Positions 36,055-46,937 of a stretch of 64,000 nt of DNA are shown here, piece by piece (within the stretch, counting starts at the first letter, position 1; the number at the start of each line of letters is the position of its first letter). A model generated the notes under the pieces. The model was not told where the DNA came from. It worked only from the letters and a program-made list of their open reading frames with translations, and searched no databases. Source of the DNA: Madurella fahalii (taxonomy: Eukaryota > Ascomycota > Sordariomycetes > Sordariales); assembly GCA_029876055.1 (NCBI GenBank), contig CM056877.1, positions 4,030,001 through 4,094,000 of the forward strand, written 5' to 3'. The translations under genes were made by a program, and so were the position numbers.

Positions 36055-38635
36055 ATGGCGCGCCCTGGTGACCATGGCGCCAACTCCAAATCGGCCTCTG
36101 GTCGCTCGCACGCAGGTGATCACGGTGGTGATTTGCACGGAACCCGCTCCGTTGATTCAGATGACCGCGAAGAGGCTAGCGGGGGCGTCAGCCTTCGTGA
36201 CTTCGACCGTGAGAATAAAAGCACTTCGGCTCGGACGGGTGGTGCAACCGGCAGCCGCGGACATGGCAATACGAGCTTCTCGACGCCTAATGGCAAGACT
36301 GCAGCTTCCAACCGCGGCAACAATATTGCAGCCATTGGCACTGGTCGGTTCTCCGAATACACTGAGAATGCCGGCCACGCTGGCCCTCGTTTGAATGCGT
36401 CGCTCGACACTTTGGTAAGCATGTTACTGTCTAAATTTGTACAGCCGGATCTGTCGCTGATTAACACTCTTTCCAACTTGTAGTTGGATGCTAGGAACAT
36501 GCACACCAACAGGGACAGCGAGCAGACAAAGACGAAAGGAGCCACCGCCGTGAATCACAACGCAGCTCCCGTTTATTACCAGGCTGACACTGCGGTGAGC
36601 GAAACTCGTCTCTCATATTCCGGCCGATGACGCTGACGATGATTACCTCAGGCAACCGGCTACCCGTTTGGCTACGCCCCCGTCGGCACTGCATACGGCA
36701 TGAACCTCTATCCCGTGCCCAGCTACCATGGAGGAATGATTTACTATCCGCAGGGTGCCACCGCGATCGGTTACCCCTACGGTTCTGACCCCTACGGCTC
36801 TGATCCGTACGGTGCTGACCAGCCGGAATACATCACTGCTGCTGACGCCTCTTATGGGACCCAGCAATCCAATGGACTGGCTACTCCTTCGGCGGCTGCG
36901 GTCCCGCGCTTCCAGCGTGTCGACCAAAACTTGCAGATGACTCCTTCGCATGCGACCAAGCAGGGAGACGAATATCTGGACGAGACTCCTCAACCAACAG
37001 TCCTCTATAATCAGACCGAGCCTCGAAATTTTGCACCACGTACTGGCATAGACTTTGCCTCCCTGCCGCCGCCGCCGGCCTTCAACCTTGGCTGTGACGC
37101 CAACACCAGGAAGAACGATGCTTCCTACTCGGCTGCGTCGGACTCGGACCCTTTCTCTTCCGATGTTCCCACAGAGGATTCAACTGCCGCTTCCGCGTCT
37201 CAAGCTCTCGTCCTCTCATCGGTCTCCGAGGACGACCAGGTTGCTCTTGTGCCCTACCCGGGCTTCTTCGGCCCTGTTCCTGCTGAGATTCGCGCCCTCC
37301 GCTCGGACCAGCTCAACGCTCTCACTGACGGCCCAAGCGGCTTACCGACTCAGGAGGCCGCCTTGAGCCCGGATAACTTCCCGTTTATTGAGAGTTGCAG
37401 CCAAGCCGGCCCGGTCTCTTACGGTGTTGTCAAGCTCAAGAATGTGAGTAAAATTCACGTTGGATCATTTTCGCACTTTTGCTTCTTTCGTATGGGCTCT
37501 TGCCAACTGGCGTGTTTCACAGATCCCCTTCGGCACCAAGCGTGCAGAGATTATCGCCTTCCTTGGCCGCAATTCCAAGATCCTCAATGACAATCAGGAG
37601 CCGGTTCACATCATCATGGAACGTGTGACCAGCAAGACACAGGATGCTTATGTCGAGTTCATGAGTCTGCCGGATGCCATGAGGGCCGTTGAGCGTCACC
37701 AATTGGCCATCCAGAAGGGACGCAACGCTAAGCTGGGTGACCGCCCTGTCGAGGTCCAACTCTCCAGCCAGTCGGCCCTGATGAAGGACCTCTTCCCGCT
37801 TGCTTCCGGAGTCTTCTGGGAAGGTTCAAAGCCTGTTATCCAGGGGCCGATTGAGGGACAGCCCTGGAAGACATTCAAAGGTTTCGTCACGGAAGAAGAG
37901 ATGACCATGCTGGTGAAGCACGTCGAGATTCCACAGCGCGTAAGTAACCTTCTCTATTCTGTAAGACCCGACCCCGATGCTGACTGCCGCCTAACCCCTC
38001 AGTCTCCATATGCGAAGGAATGCCCTCAGCGCCCTTACGAGTGTATGATCTCCACCATCAAGAAACTGCCGTGGTACATGTCCAAGCACATCACGGTCCG
38101 TCAGCGGCACGCAGTCTACTACGCCACCGAGAGGCTGGTCACTCTCCTCATTCAGGCCCTGCAACGTGACAACCGCCAGCACGAGACGACCATCAACGAG
38201 CAGCTCCTCAAGCGCCTCGTCACGGCCGCCATGCTCTGCCCCGGCTTCTCGGTCGTCCAGAAGGACAACATCGCCGTCATCGCGCACATGGACGAGGAGC
38301 GCACCCGCATGTTCAACCAGCCCCGCTTCGCCGACATGTGGACCCATCTCTACGCGCTCTGCCCCAAGCCCGGCATCCCGCTCGATGTGCTGGAGTGGTA
38401 CATCGCCATCGTCCGCGAGGAGTCGACCCGCTTCGTCCACTCCAAGCCGCTCAACGAGCAGTCCGACATCGAGGCCAAGGGCATGAAGACCAACCTGTAC
38501 TTTGGCTACATGTGGCACGAGTTGGACCTGCCGAGCGGCAGGGAGTTTGACAAGCTGACCCTCCGCGAGCTGGCTCGCCGTGAACTGGTGGCCATGGAGC
38601 GGGCTCTGCGCCGCGCCCTTCCTGTTCGGAAGTGA
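36055..38635 (+). CDS. RRM-domain RNA-binding protein
   Basis: Five exons (36055-36414, 36484-36594, 36652-37443, 37523-37939, 38003-38635) encode 770 residues, all in phase zero. I start at MARPGDHGANS because upstream in-frame codons lie in the pyrimidine-rich tract. The N-terminal ~400 residues are low-complexity with GYPYGSDPYGSDPYGADQ repeats. One RRM spans about residues 414-495: RNP2 is VKLKNIPF, split by intron 3, and RNP1 is QDAYVEFM. The fold resembles the hnRNP F/H-like type. A conserved C-terminal domain follows (KTFKGFVTEEEMTMLVKHVE, ECPQRPYECMISTI, AMLCPGFSVVQKDNI). It presumably binds mRNA; targets are unknown. The long leader and the motif cluster downstream could reflect post-transcriptional control, which is inference. 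Confidence 0.88.
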
Positions 38636-40019
38636 GGTGCTTCTTTCTTCGGCGGCAATGCATGTCTCCCGACCGGGAGTCGCGAATCTGATCTTTGAAC
38701 GGTCTGATCTTACGACCGCACTTTAGTGGGCCCCGCATATCCCCTGGGAGATCCTCTTTTCTTTCTTTCTTTCTTTCTTTTTTTTTTTCGATCTTTGAAG
38801 TCGCGATCCCATCATCGTGCGGTCAGAGCTTGACCGCGATCTCATCTCACGCTCGCACATGGCCGCGATCTGGTATCATTTACATCACGGTCTCACTGAA
38901 TCGCGATCTCACCTTTACGCGATCTAATGGTTACCGCGATCAGGCCAACTCCACGGTCTGCAAAGATCAGGCTTTCTGAAATGCAGCATGGTTCTCTTTG
39001 GCCCGGGCGGTGTTCCCCAAAATTTCCTTTATCTTCACATCGTGGCACAGGACAGCTAAGGTCTTGTCAGCTTGGGCATCTCCCGGCCCGCAGACGGCGG
39101 GCAATTGAGACAGACGACTGTTTATTCTTCGGCCGTCTGGAGGATGACCCTAGCGTCTGGGACGACCTTGGCACTGAGTTGTTAATCAAGTGCACTCAAC
39201 GTTTCCATCTGACTCCTGGCATCACACACTACGACATTACGACTCACTGAGATTGCGAAAACGGAGTAGAGCGATATCTCACTCATCGAGAGAACCACCA
39301 ATTGACCAGTAAGGACTGACGAGGCATTGGGGATATCCCCCCGGAATGATGGAGAGCGTCAGGCAGAGAATGGGATTCACATACTGGGCGGGTTGAACCG
39401 GCCACGTTGGTTGTTGGGCTTCATGAGGTGGCGGGCATTTCTCTCACAGATAAACAGACAGATTGACACAATAACAAGCAAGTAACCCAGTCCTAATGCA
39501 TTAAAGGGCGTGAGAAGTGTGCAAGTCTTATTTTAGACAGTGACTTTGTGCACGAGATGGCTGTCAGAGCGGTCGGGCATTGCGGTCATTGAAACCTGGA
39601 CACGATGCTCATATCGAACGCCCCCTTTTCTTTGGGCCCCTTTTTTAAACAAACAAGCCAGCCAAGAGCAGAAACCCTGTCCGTGCCATGGATGACGTGA
39701 ATATCTGGGATGTCCACCGAAGTTTAACCGGCGCGAACCAATGGACGCGTCGGGAAGTAAAAAAAAAGTTCGAGAAGGCGGTTTCCTTATCGCGATAATC
39801 GATACCCAGAAGAGTATTCTACCTCTGCAAGTGCCCTTTGCGACTTTGATCTCGTCACCACCTCGGCGCCAACTTTGTGAATGGCAATAACGCTATAGAT
39901 CTCTCACGTTACGAGACACCGGGATCCATAGTGCGATCGCTATCATCTCCAACAATAGGTGTTGGTGCCAGCAATCCTGATTCCGAACCGGCCGACTGCT
40001 TAAGATCCAGGAGGCGGCC
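38636..40019. other. Intergenic region between the RRM gene and the carrier gene
   Basis: This 1.4 kb holds the probable 3' UTR of the RRM gene with a CTTT microsatellite (about 38756-38788), two copies of GATCTTTGAA (38690 and 38790) and the CGCGATC cluster. The rest shows no gene. The last ~200 bp should contain the carrier promoter. Confidence 0.6.
38801..38943 (+). promoter_or_regulatory. Cluster of six CGCGATC motifs
   Basis: Motifs begin at about 38801 (TCGCGATCCC), 38834 (CCGCGATCTC), 38863 (CCGCGATCTG), 38901 (TCGCGATCTC), 38918 (ACGCGATCTA) and 38934 (CCGCGATCAG). The spacing is irregular, from 16 to 38 bp, so this is not a simple tandem repeat. The cluster lies 165-310 bp after the stop codon of the RRM gene. 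It may be RNA-binding sites in the 3' UTR or a DNA-binding array; function is not shown. Confidence 0.5.
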
Positions 40020-41315
40020 ATGGCTTCACTGTCCGCCACCAGGGCGCTGCCTGGTGGCCCCCAGAAGAGGAGCAACTCACACGAGGATGCTCCGCTTACC
40101 CAGTCGCGTGAAACCGGCGACGTCAACCCCGAGTCGCGCCAGGGCGACCCCATAGTCAACCGCGACAAGTCGACGGCCTTTGCGAAGTCATGGGCGCACA
40201 TGGTGGCAGGCGGGTAAGCTCGCGCATCTGCTGCACGCGGACAGGTTCAGACCATGGCAAGCCATACTGACAGAGGCTTGTGCGATTAGAATTGGCGGCA
40301 TGACGGCTGCGACCCTGACTGCGCCGCTGGACGTCCTCAAGACGAGGCTCCAGTCCGACTTTTACCAAGCCCAACTCAAAGCCTCGAGAGCCACGCATAG
40401 TGCCTCCATGAACCCTATCCGCACCGTCGCATACCACTTCAAGGAGACCGGCTCCATTCTCGCCTCCGTCTACCGCCAAGAGGGACCGCGAGCCCTCTTC
40501 AAAGGCCTTGGGCCGAACCTGGTCGGCGTCATCCCCGCCCGCTCCATCAATTTCTTCACCTACGGCAACGGCAAGCGCCTCATCGCGGAGCACCTCAACA
40601 ACGGCAAGGACTCAGCCTGGGTACACCTCAGCGCCGCTGCCCTAGCCGGCGTCGTCACTAGCACAGCGACCAACCCGATCTGGATGGTCAAGACCCGGCT
40701 GCAGCTCGACAAGAACATGGCGGCCGAAAGCGGCGGTGCCGCCAAGCGACGGTATAAAAACAGCCTGGACTGCATCAGCCAGGTGCTGCGCAACGAGGGC
40801 CTCAGGGGCCTCTACAAGGGCATGAGCGCCAGCTATCTGGGTGTCGCCGAGTCGACCATGCACTGGATGCTGTACGAGCAGATCAAGCGGTCGCTGGTGA
40901 GGAGGGAGGAGCGCATCGAGCGCAGCGGCAGAGAGAAGACGTGGTGGGATCACACGGTCGACTGGACGGGCAAGTTCGGCGCTGCAGGCGGCGCAAAGCT
41001 TGTTGCTGCCGTCCTGACATATCCGCACGAGGTGTGTATCGTCCGGCCTCGGATTAGAGTGTCACCAGAAAAACGAAGACAAAGAGCTAACTGGGATCCC
41101 AGGTCGCGCGTACCCGGCTTCGCCAAGCGCCCATGGCCGACGGCCGGCCCAAGTACACCGGGCTTGTCCAATGCTTCAAGCTGGTGTTCAAAGAGGAGGG
41201 AATGCTCGGCCTGTATGGCGGCATGACGCCCCATCTCCTCCGGACGGTCCCCAGTGCGGCCATCATGTTCGGCATGTACGAGGGCATCCTCCGACTGCTC
41301 CACACCCCGGCGTAA
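40020..41315 (+). CDS. RIM2: Mitochondrial pyrimidine nucleotide carrier (RIM2/SLC25A33-36 type)
   Basis: Three exons (40020-40213, 40290-41031, 41103-41315) encode 382 residues. Introns are 76 and 71 nt. Three mitochondrial-carrier repeats are present with signatures APLDVLKTR, NPIWMVKTR and YPHEVARTR; the last is split by intron 2. Downstream elements include EGPRALFKGLGPNLVGVIPARSI, EGLRGLYKGMSASYLG and EGMLGLYGGMTPHLLRTVPS. The long first inter-repeat loop (SDFYQAQLKASRATHSASMN) and the GGMTAATLTAPLDVLKTRL text are typical of Rim2-type carriers, which exchange pyrimidine (deoxy)nucleotides across the inner membrane and support mtDNA maintenance. The N-terminal ~55 residues are polar and poorly conserved. 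Another nucleotide or cofactor carrier is less likely. Confidence 0.88.
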
Positions 41316-42652
41316 TAAACCCGCTCTCGACTGAACCCGGCATCGAGATTCGCCCATCTTGACAGTTCAAGCTCGGATCATCTGTACAACAACAACACCA
41401 TGTAAACCTACTAATCGAAATCGGCCGAGGCGAGCCATCCACGTCTCCCTTGAAGACGCGGGACTGCGCGCAGGAGATCTCCTCGACCATCGCTCTTATT
41501 GACCGGGACATACCCTTCATATCTTGTACTATAAAAAATATCACCTATAGACAAGGGGGCCATAGAGTGGGTCGGGAGGGACGGATATCACATTTGGCAT
41601 CTTGTACTTTTTGCTTTCTTTTTGCATTTGGGGGTTGCATTGGCGTTGGGGGGGCCTTGGCTTTGAAGACTACACGAGGACGCAGTCAACGACCAGGAAA
41701 CGCGGTTGATGATTGATCCTTAGGATCTCAGCATCTCGGGCACTAGGGGATGCAATAGATTTAAACGGGGATCTGCAATGTACTTTTACGTGTGAGGATG
41801 ATGTATGGGAGGAGCGGCGATGGGAAACGGCGAAGCAACGCGGGGATCATGGGGATGGCCGGCTGATGAGCGATCACGGCCCTAAGGATATTGACTGCGT
41901 TAGATGGATGAATGGATAGATGGATGGATGGATCCCTGCTCCGCAAATAATCAACTGATGAGTTCATCAACCGTTCACTACGAGAGTGGGCGACTGAGCA
42001 GTGATGCAGGTTTCAATTTGTGGCTAACACAGACTCATACAATCCTCATCTTCATTTTCGCTTCCGGGATCAAAGGTGCCAAAATGCAGTAACAGAGGAA
42101 GATAAAATTAAAGGAACTGGATATCTCGAATGAAAAATCCCCCAAACCAACGGAAACCCGGCAACTGGACTGTTAAAATAAAGGAAGAAAAAGAAAAGAA
42201 AGAAAAAATACCAAAACTCAACTGCGAGTTTCTTCTGTCCTCCTCCCCATCCCATCACTTTGGACGTACCTAGGAGACATTTCCACTACCGACACCCTTT
42301 GCCGCTGCCAACGCATCGACTTGTCGCTGATTCACTTGGGATATGGCCAGCGCGCTCGGATAATCCACCCACCCTCTTCGTCCGATGTGTCCCACACTAG
42401 AGACCCCTAATCCTCCCCTCCCAACTTGTGCGCTTCAAACCAGCCCTTAGGTGGCCGTTTCCGCAGCTTCCTGGGTCGTCGTGGCGTTGCTGCTACTGCT
42501 GCGGCTGCTGCTGCTGCTGCTGCTGCTTGTTCTCGAATATCACCCCTGTCCCTGCCGTTCCTGCCCATAGTAAAACCCAACCTCGAGAGATATTTCGGTG
42601 GAGCGTGTTGTGCTAGGTGGCTACCAAGTGGCGGATGGCGGTGGTGGTAGCG
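41316..42652. other. Convergent intergenic region with microsatellites
   Basis: This 1.3-kb gap between convergent genes contains a GATG-type run at about 41905-41932, A-rich tracts at about 42180-42210, and a CTG-rich run at 42486-42528. No gene is supported. Confidence 0.65.
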
Positions 42653-43432
42653 TCACCAGGCATTCCGGTCCCAATTTGGATCTGCTCCGCTCGTCAGCAT
42701 CCCTTCCCTCTCTCACAAACCCAGCGCTCTCCCTCATCCAACCGACAATATCCATGAGTTAGAAGAAGGGAAGGGGGGTTTTTAAACAAAAGTAGGAAAG
42801 AAAGAGCAAGCCAAAGGAAAAAAAAAAAAAGGAAAAAAAGAAAAAGAAAAGAAACACCCACCCTGCACAAAAGCGGCCAAGACCTTACTCCCAGTCTGCA
42901 GCAACGGATGGCCGACCACGATCTTCAAGAACTTCTCCAACCCGGCCCGGCGGCCCTCAATCACGTCGTCGCTGAAGCGGTTGGTAAACACCTTGCCGGG
43001 GAGCGGGGGGATGGTGACGCGGGCCGACTCGCGCTCGAGTATGTCGCGGAAGTACTCAAAGTCCGAGTAGCGGCGGCGGACCGAGCTCTGGCGCAGCTTG
43101 AAGGCGGGGATGTTGGTGCGGCAGACGATCTCGTAGTCGGTGTACATGTGCCGCCCGATGCCGTGCGTGCGCGGGTTGCGCACCTCGATCTCGAGGAAGT
43201 TCTCGGGGGGGCCGTAGATCTCGTCAAACGACTGCTGCCGCGTGTCCGGCATCGACTGCAGGATCGGCCGGTGCAGCCGCGCCGCCGCCGCCGCTGCTGC
43301 CGCTGCCGCTGCCGACGCCGAGGTCGAGGTTTTGGACGAGTCCGAGGTCGTCGGTGACGTCGGTGTGGGCAGCGCCGCTTGCTGTTGCGGCTCGGCTTTG
43401 CTGCCGTTGGTGGTGTCGTGGGCTGGGTCCAT
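42653..43432 (-). CDS. SNX3: Sorting nexin SNX3 (retromer cargo adaptor)
   Basis: Exon 1 (43432-42862) joins a 29-nt last exon (42681-42653) across a 180-nt intron (donor GTGGGT, CTGAC branch, acceptor CAG). The last exon encodes DPNWDRNAW and the stop, which completes the conserved SNX3 C-terminus. The protein has 199 residues. A PX domain spans about residues 78-195, with the phosphoinositide-binding motif RRRYSDFEYFRDIL at about 119-132 and the loop IPPLPGKVF. SNX3/Grd19 binds PtdIns3P on endosomes and links cargo to retromer. The N-terminal ~60 residues are low-complexity with an Ala11-12 run (about residues 39-51) encoded by a GCC/GCG-rich tract, an extension relative to yeast and human SNX3. 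The intron is rich in T and C on the coding strand. Confidence 0.92.
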
Positions 43433-44325
43433 GGTCGTTCGTCTGTGTCGTCACCTTCGAATTGGGCTGCTGTGTGGAATAATGAGGGTGGGTAGCGGGG
43501 GAGGTTGTTATCAAGGACGCCCCGCTCGTCTTCTGGGTTGGTTCGCGATGCGCCGGGGGTGCAGTGCGTGGTGAGTTGTGTGCTGGGTCAGAATAGCCTG
43601 GCTGGCGAAAGCGTCGAGATGTTATTGTTGCTGTTGTCGTCGTTGTTCGTTGCTGTTGCTATTGCTGCTGCGTCGTGGTCAAGTGAAAGTGCCAATGTTG
43701 GAAAATGGCGTGGTGTTTGGACAATCAAGCCAAGTTCTTGGAGCAAGCATGCAAGGTGGGGGTACTTGGCAGATCAGCGGGGGAAAGCCGACATCTCGGT
43801 AAGGTACTTATACACTTAGTATACATTACGCACTACATTGTACACTTATGACCACCTCATCTTGTCGTGACGTCCAAAATGCCTCCATTCGGACAGAAAG
43901 CCGCCCCGGCCAGAACTGGTCCCGTGCTCATCGAATTGCAGAGTGTACAGCCCAATTGGTCGGCATTGCTGCCATGACAGTATCTAGAAACACCTGTTTC
44001 GTATTCCCGCTTCGCCAAACTATTAACACATGCTAATTTCTGTTGCCCTGCCGCATGGCCGTATTCTCGCTCGAGGTACCGTGTGTCCTCGCAAGAATAG
44101 CTGTGATGCCGGTTGGTATGAGCCTCGAAAGATATTCGACAAGGCAACACTCTCACCTTCAGCCTAACTCAATCCCAATGTGTATTTCAAGCCCAATGCC
44201 GTCTTCGCTAACTCAGGCCGTGACGGCCGCTGCGGCCGCGCAGTAGCCATCATCGGGCCCCAGCATCGAGTGCCTTGTATGCCTCTGCCGACGCAGGAAA
44301 ATGCCGGACGCCCACAACGGAGACC
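43433..44325. other. Intergenic region between SNX3 and SF3A1
   Basis: The first part should be the SNX3 promoter. A GTT/GCT-rich stretch lies at about 43620-43675. A TATACATTACGC/TGTACACTTATG stretch near 43818-43850 is A+T-rich. No gene is supported. Confidence 0.55.
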
Positions 44326-45983
44326 TCACTTTTTGTCGGCAAACTTCTGATGAATCGCCCGAATCTGCTCGTCAAGATTGAAAGTTTGCAAGTGATTGAT
44401 GTGGGCCTGGCTCTTCCCATCGGGGTTGCCGTCGAACGCATGCATCGCAATCTTCTTCCTCCGCGCTTGCTCCTCCTCCGACACGGGCTGGCCTGTGACG
44501 CCATCAAAGAGATCGCTCCGCTGGCTGGCCAGGCGCTTGAGGTTGTTGGCCACATCCACCGTCGATAGGTTGGTCGTGGCAAACCTGGCGTCTGCTTTGG
44601 CCTTTTGCTCCTTCCAGCGAGGATCAAGAAGTTCAACTGCAATCATGTGTTAGCACAAGATCCGAAAGCAAAACAGTTGCGAAGAAACCCACTCCTCATG
44701 TGGTCGTCCATCTCGTTGAGCGGGATCTGCTGCTTGCAGTTCGGGCACATGGCTGTCTGCGTGCCAAACTTGCTCGCTGCTCGCTGCGCCGCGCGCGGGA
44801 CGTAGTTCTCTTTGATCTTCATCGGAGCCGCGCCGCCGCGAGCCTCAGCCTGTGCCTGCTGCATGCGGAGCCGCTCCTGTTCCCTCTCCTGTTCCCGCTG
44901 CGCCTCTGCCTCCTCCTCGGCTGATTTCGCGCGAGCCGCAGCAGGTGCTGGGGCGCCGTATGAAGTTGTACCGGCGGCAGGCTGCGGCTGGACTGCCGGT
45001 GCTTGCGCGCCGTATGTTTGCGGGGGGTAAGCGTTATATGTGGTATCCTCAAAGGGGAAGGCCTCTTCAATACGGAGTGTAGAGCTGATGGAGACCTTGT
45101 TCCTCTCCTCCAACGAGGCGTATTGGAGGTCGTTGAGTGTGGTCGGAGGGGGCAAGTTCGCCTGGTCGTCCGCCTCGGTGAAGACAATCGTCTCGACTAC
45201 GACAAAGTCGTTCCAGTCGATGCGCGCAAACTCAATCTTCTTCTTCTCTTCTTCCTCTTCTTGCTTCGCCTTTTCGGCCTCCTGCCACTTGGAATATTCC
45301 GCCCTCTGCTTCGCGCGCGCTAGAACCTTGTACTTGTCGCTGACGTTTTGGCGGAGCTCGTTGACGCGCTCCTGCTGCACCTTGGTCCCCTCGCCATTGA
45401 CCCCGCTCTCGCGCAGGAGAATCGAGTACTGATCGACCATGCTCTGGAAGAAGTTGTGAAAGGTATGATTGGGTATTAAGAACTGAAACTGGGGATTGCT
45501 CGCCTCACGCTGGGCAAGCTGTGTCATGAAGGGCCGTCCATTCTTTGCGACGAACAAGGCAGTTAGTCGCACAATCTCCAAGTCTTTCTGGCTCATTCGA
45601 GGCATACGGGCTGAAAACTGGAAATCGGGCGGCTTGGGCGGCCCCGCTGGCTTCTCGGGGGCGGGAGCGGCCGCCGCTTCGCCGACACGGCCGGCCGAGA
45701 GCGCGGTTCCTCGTCCGGCTTTGATCTCTTGCTTGCGCCATTCGTAGTATGCGTTGTAGGGGTCGGAGCTCGTCATCAAAAAGCTGAACTTGGGGTTCTT
45801 GCCGTGGTTGTCCCGGATGCGCTGCTCGAGACCGACGCCGCCTCGCATGACATAGCCGGCCGTTTTCTCGATGGCCTCGCGGATCTCGCCCGGCGGAGGG
45901 ATAATGACGCCAGGGGGTGGCTTGAGATTCTCAAGCGCAGCTGCGGCCGTAGCCGTAGCATCTCCGTTCGTCGCAGCAGCCAT
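44326..45983 (-). CDS. PRP21: Splicing factor 3A subunit 1 (SF3A1/PRP21)
   Basis: Exon 1 (45983-44693) and exon 2 (44636-44326) are separated by a 56-nt intron and encode 533 residues. The start is MAAATNGD; the frame is open further upstream, but the following conserved text begins here. Two SURP modules are visible: one at about residues 38-85 (IEKTAGYVMRGGVGLEQRI, FSFLMTSSDPYNAYY) and one at about 135-185 (LTALFVAKNGRPFMTQLAQR, FQFLIPNHTFHNFF). The PRP21-like region follows, including MCPNCKQQIPLNEMDDHMR joined by the intron to IELLDPRWKEQ, and ends AIHQKFADKK. The protein belongs to the SF3a part of the U2 snRNP and acts in branch-site recognition. The human C-terminal ubiquitin-like domain is absent, as in other fungi. 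Confidence 0.93.
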
Positions 45984-46937
45984 GGCGGGTCTGGTTGCGA
46001 TGATTTTCCGCGTTTGTCCCAGTTTCGTGTTGTCGCTGTGAAATGCGCGATTGCACGTTTCCATGTCGCCTGCCGAGAGGCCTGAGAGGCTGGATTTTTC
46101 TGGCCCGTGCACGACAGTACTCTGGGGCGCGTAATGACGTGTAATTCAGGTGCTCGGACATGGCGAAAAAAAAATATAAAAATAAAAATAAAAAAAGGAA
46201 GATAAAGAAAAGCAAGGGACACGAGACGCTTTCCATCAATCTGCCAGGTATTACTAGGTATTAAAATCAATGATCATATGCTTGGCTGGAACCTGATCGT
46301 GCAATTCCATAAATCAATTCATTCGCATCGACAAGCAGCTCTGAAAAGATCTCTCGACTTTTCTCGTATCTTGTAAATTTCGACTCGACGCGACAGGAAA
46401 ATTATCACGAACACGCCCAGGCGGCCAGAGCCTGGCAGCCGGGGCGCTCAGTGGCCCGTGTCAGTCTCCATCAGCCAATCGAGGGCCACCCTCGCGCTGC
46501 ACGCCCGCCAGCTACGGCCGTTTATAGAATGGGCAGGGGTTGAGGCCACTTAGCTACAAATCAATTTATGCGATGCTTGCCCGTCACGGCTTCGACTGCA
46601 ACCCCCTTTCCAGCTCCGTCTTCACCACAGCCCCGAGGTCGAAGCCAGGACCGACAGAAACTGGCCGAGTCTTCTCGTCCGCTTTCTTCGACGCCGACTG
46701 TTCTTCCCTTTTGCGGTTGTCGATTCGCCCTTCTGCGCTTTTGTTTGGAATCTGATGGTAGCCTTGTAATAACTTTTGCTCTTCTCGAGCTCTCGTTAAT
46801 TCCGTAGTTTTATGATCGTCCGTTTTTTGCGGCTGAATCGGCCACGCCATTGAACCCCTGACGAACGACTCAACGCTAGGGACGGGGCAATTCGATCGCG
46901 ATTGTTTCGACATCTCCCCCACCGCGAATCGACTATC
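45984..46937. promoter_or_regulatory. Divergent promoter region of SF3A1 and PMT1
   Basis: These 954 bp lie between divergently transcribed genes. An A-rich tract sits at 46164-46215. No distinct repeat or additional gene is seen. Confidence 0.5.

Noticed and set aside
25002..41315. Secondary metabolite gene cluster around the methyltransferase
   Set aside because: Neighbours are housekeeping genes (SHB17, UBP6, ARPC4, carrier) and no backbone synthase is present.
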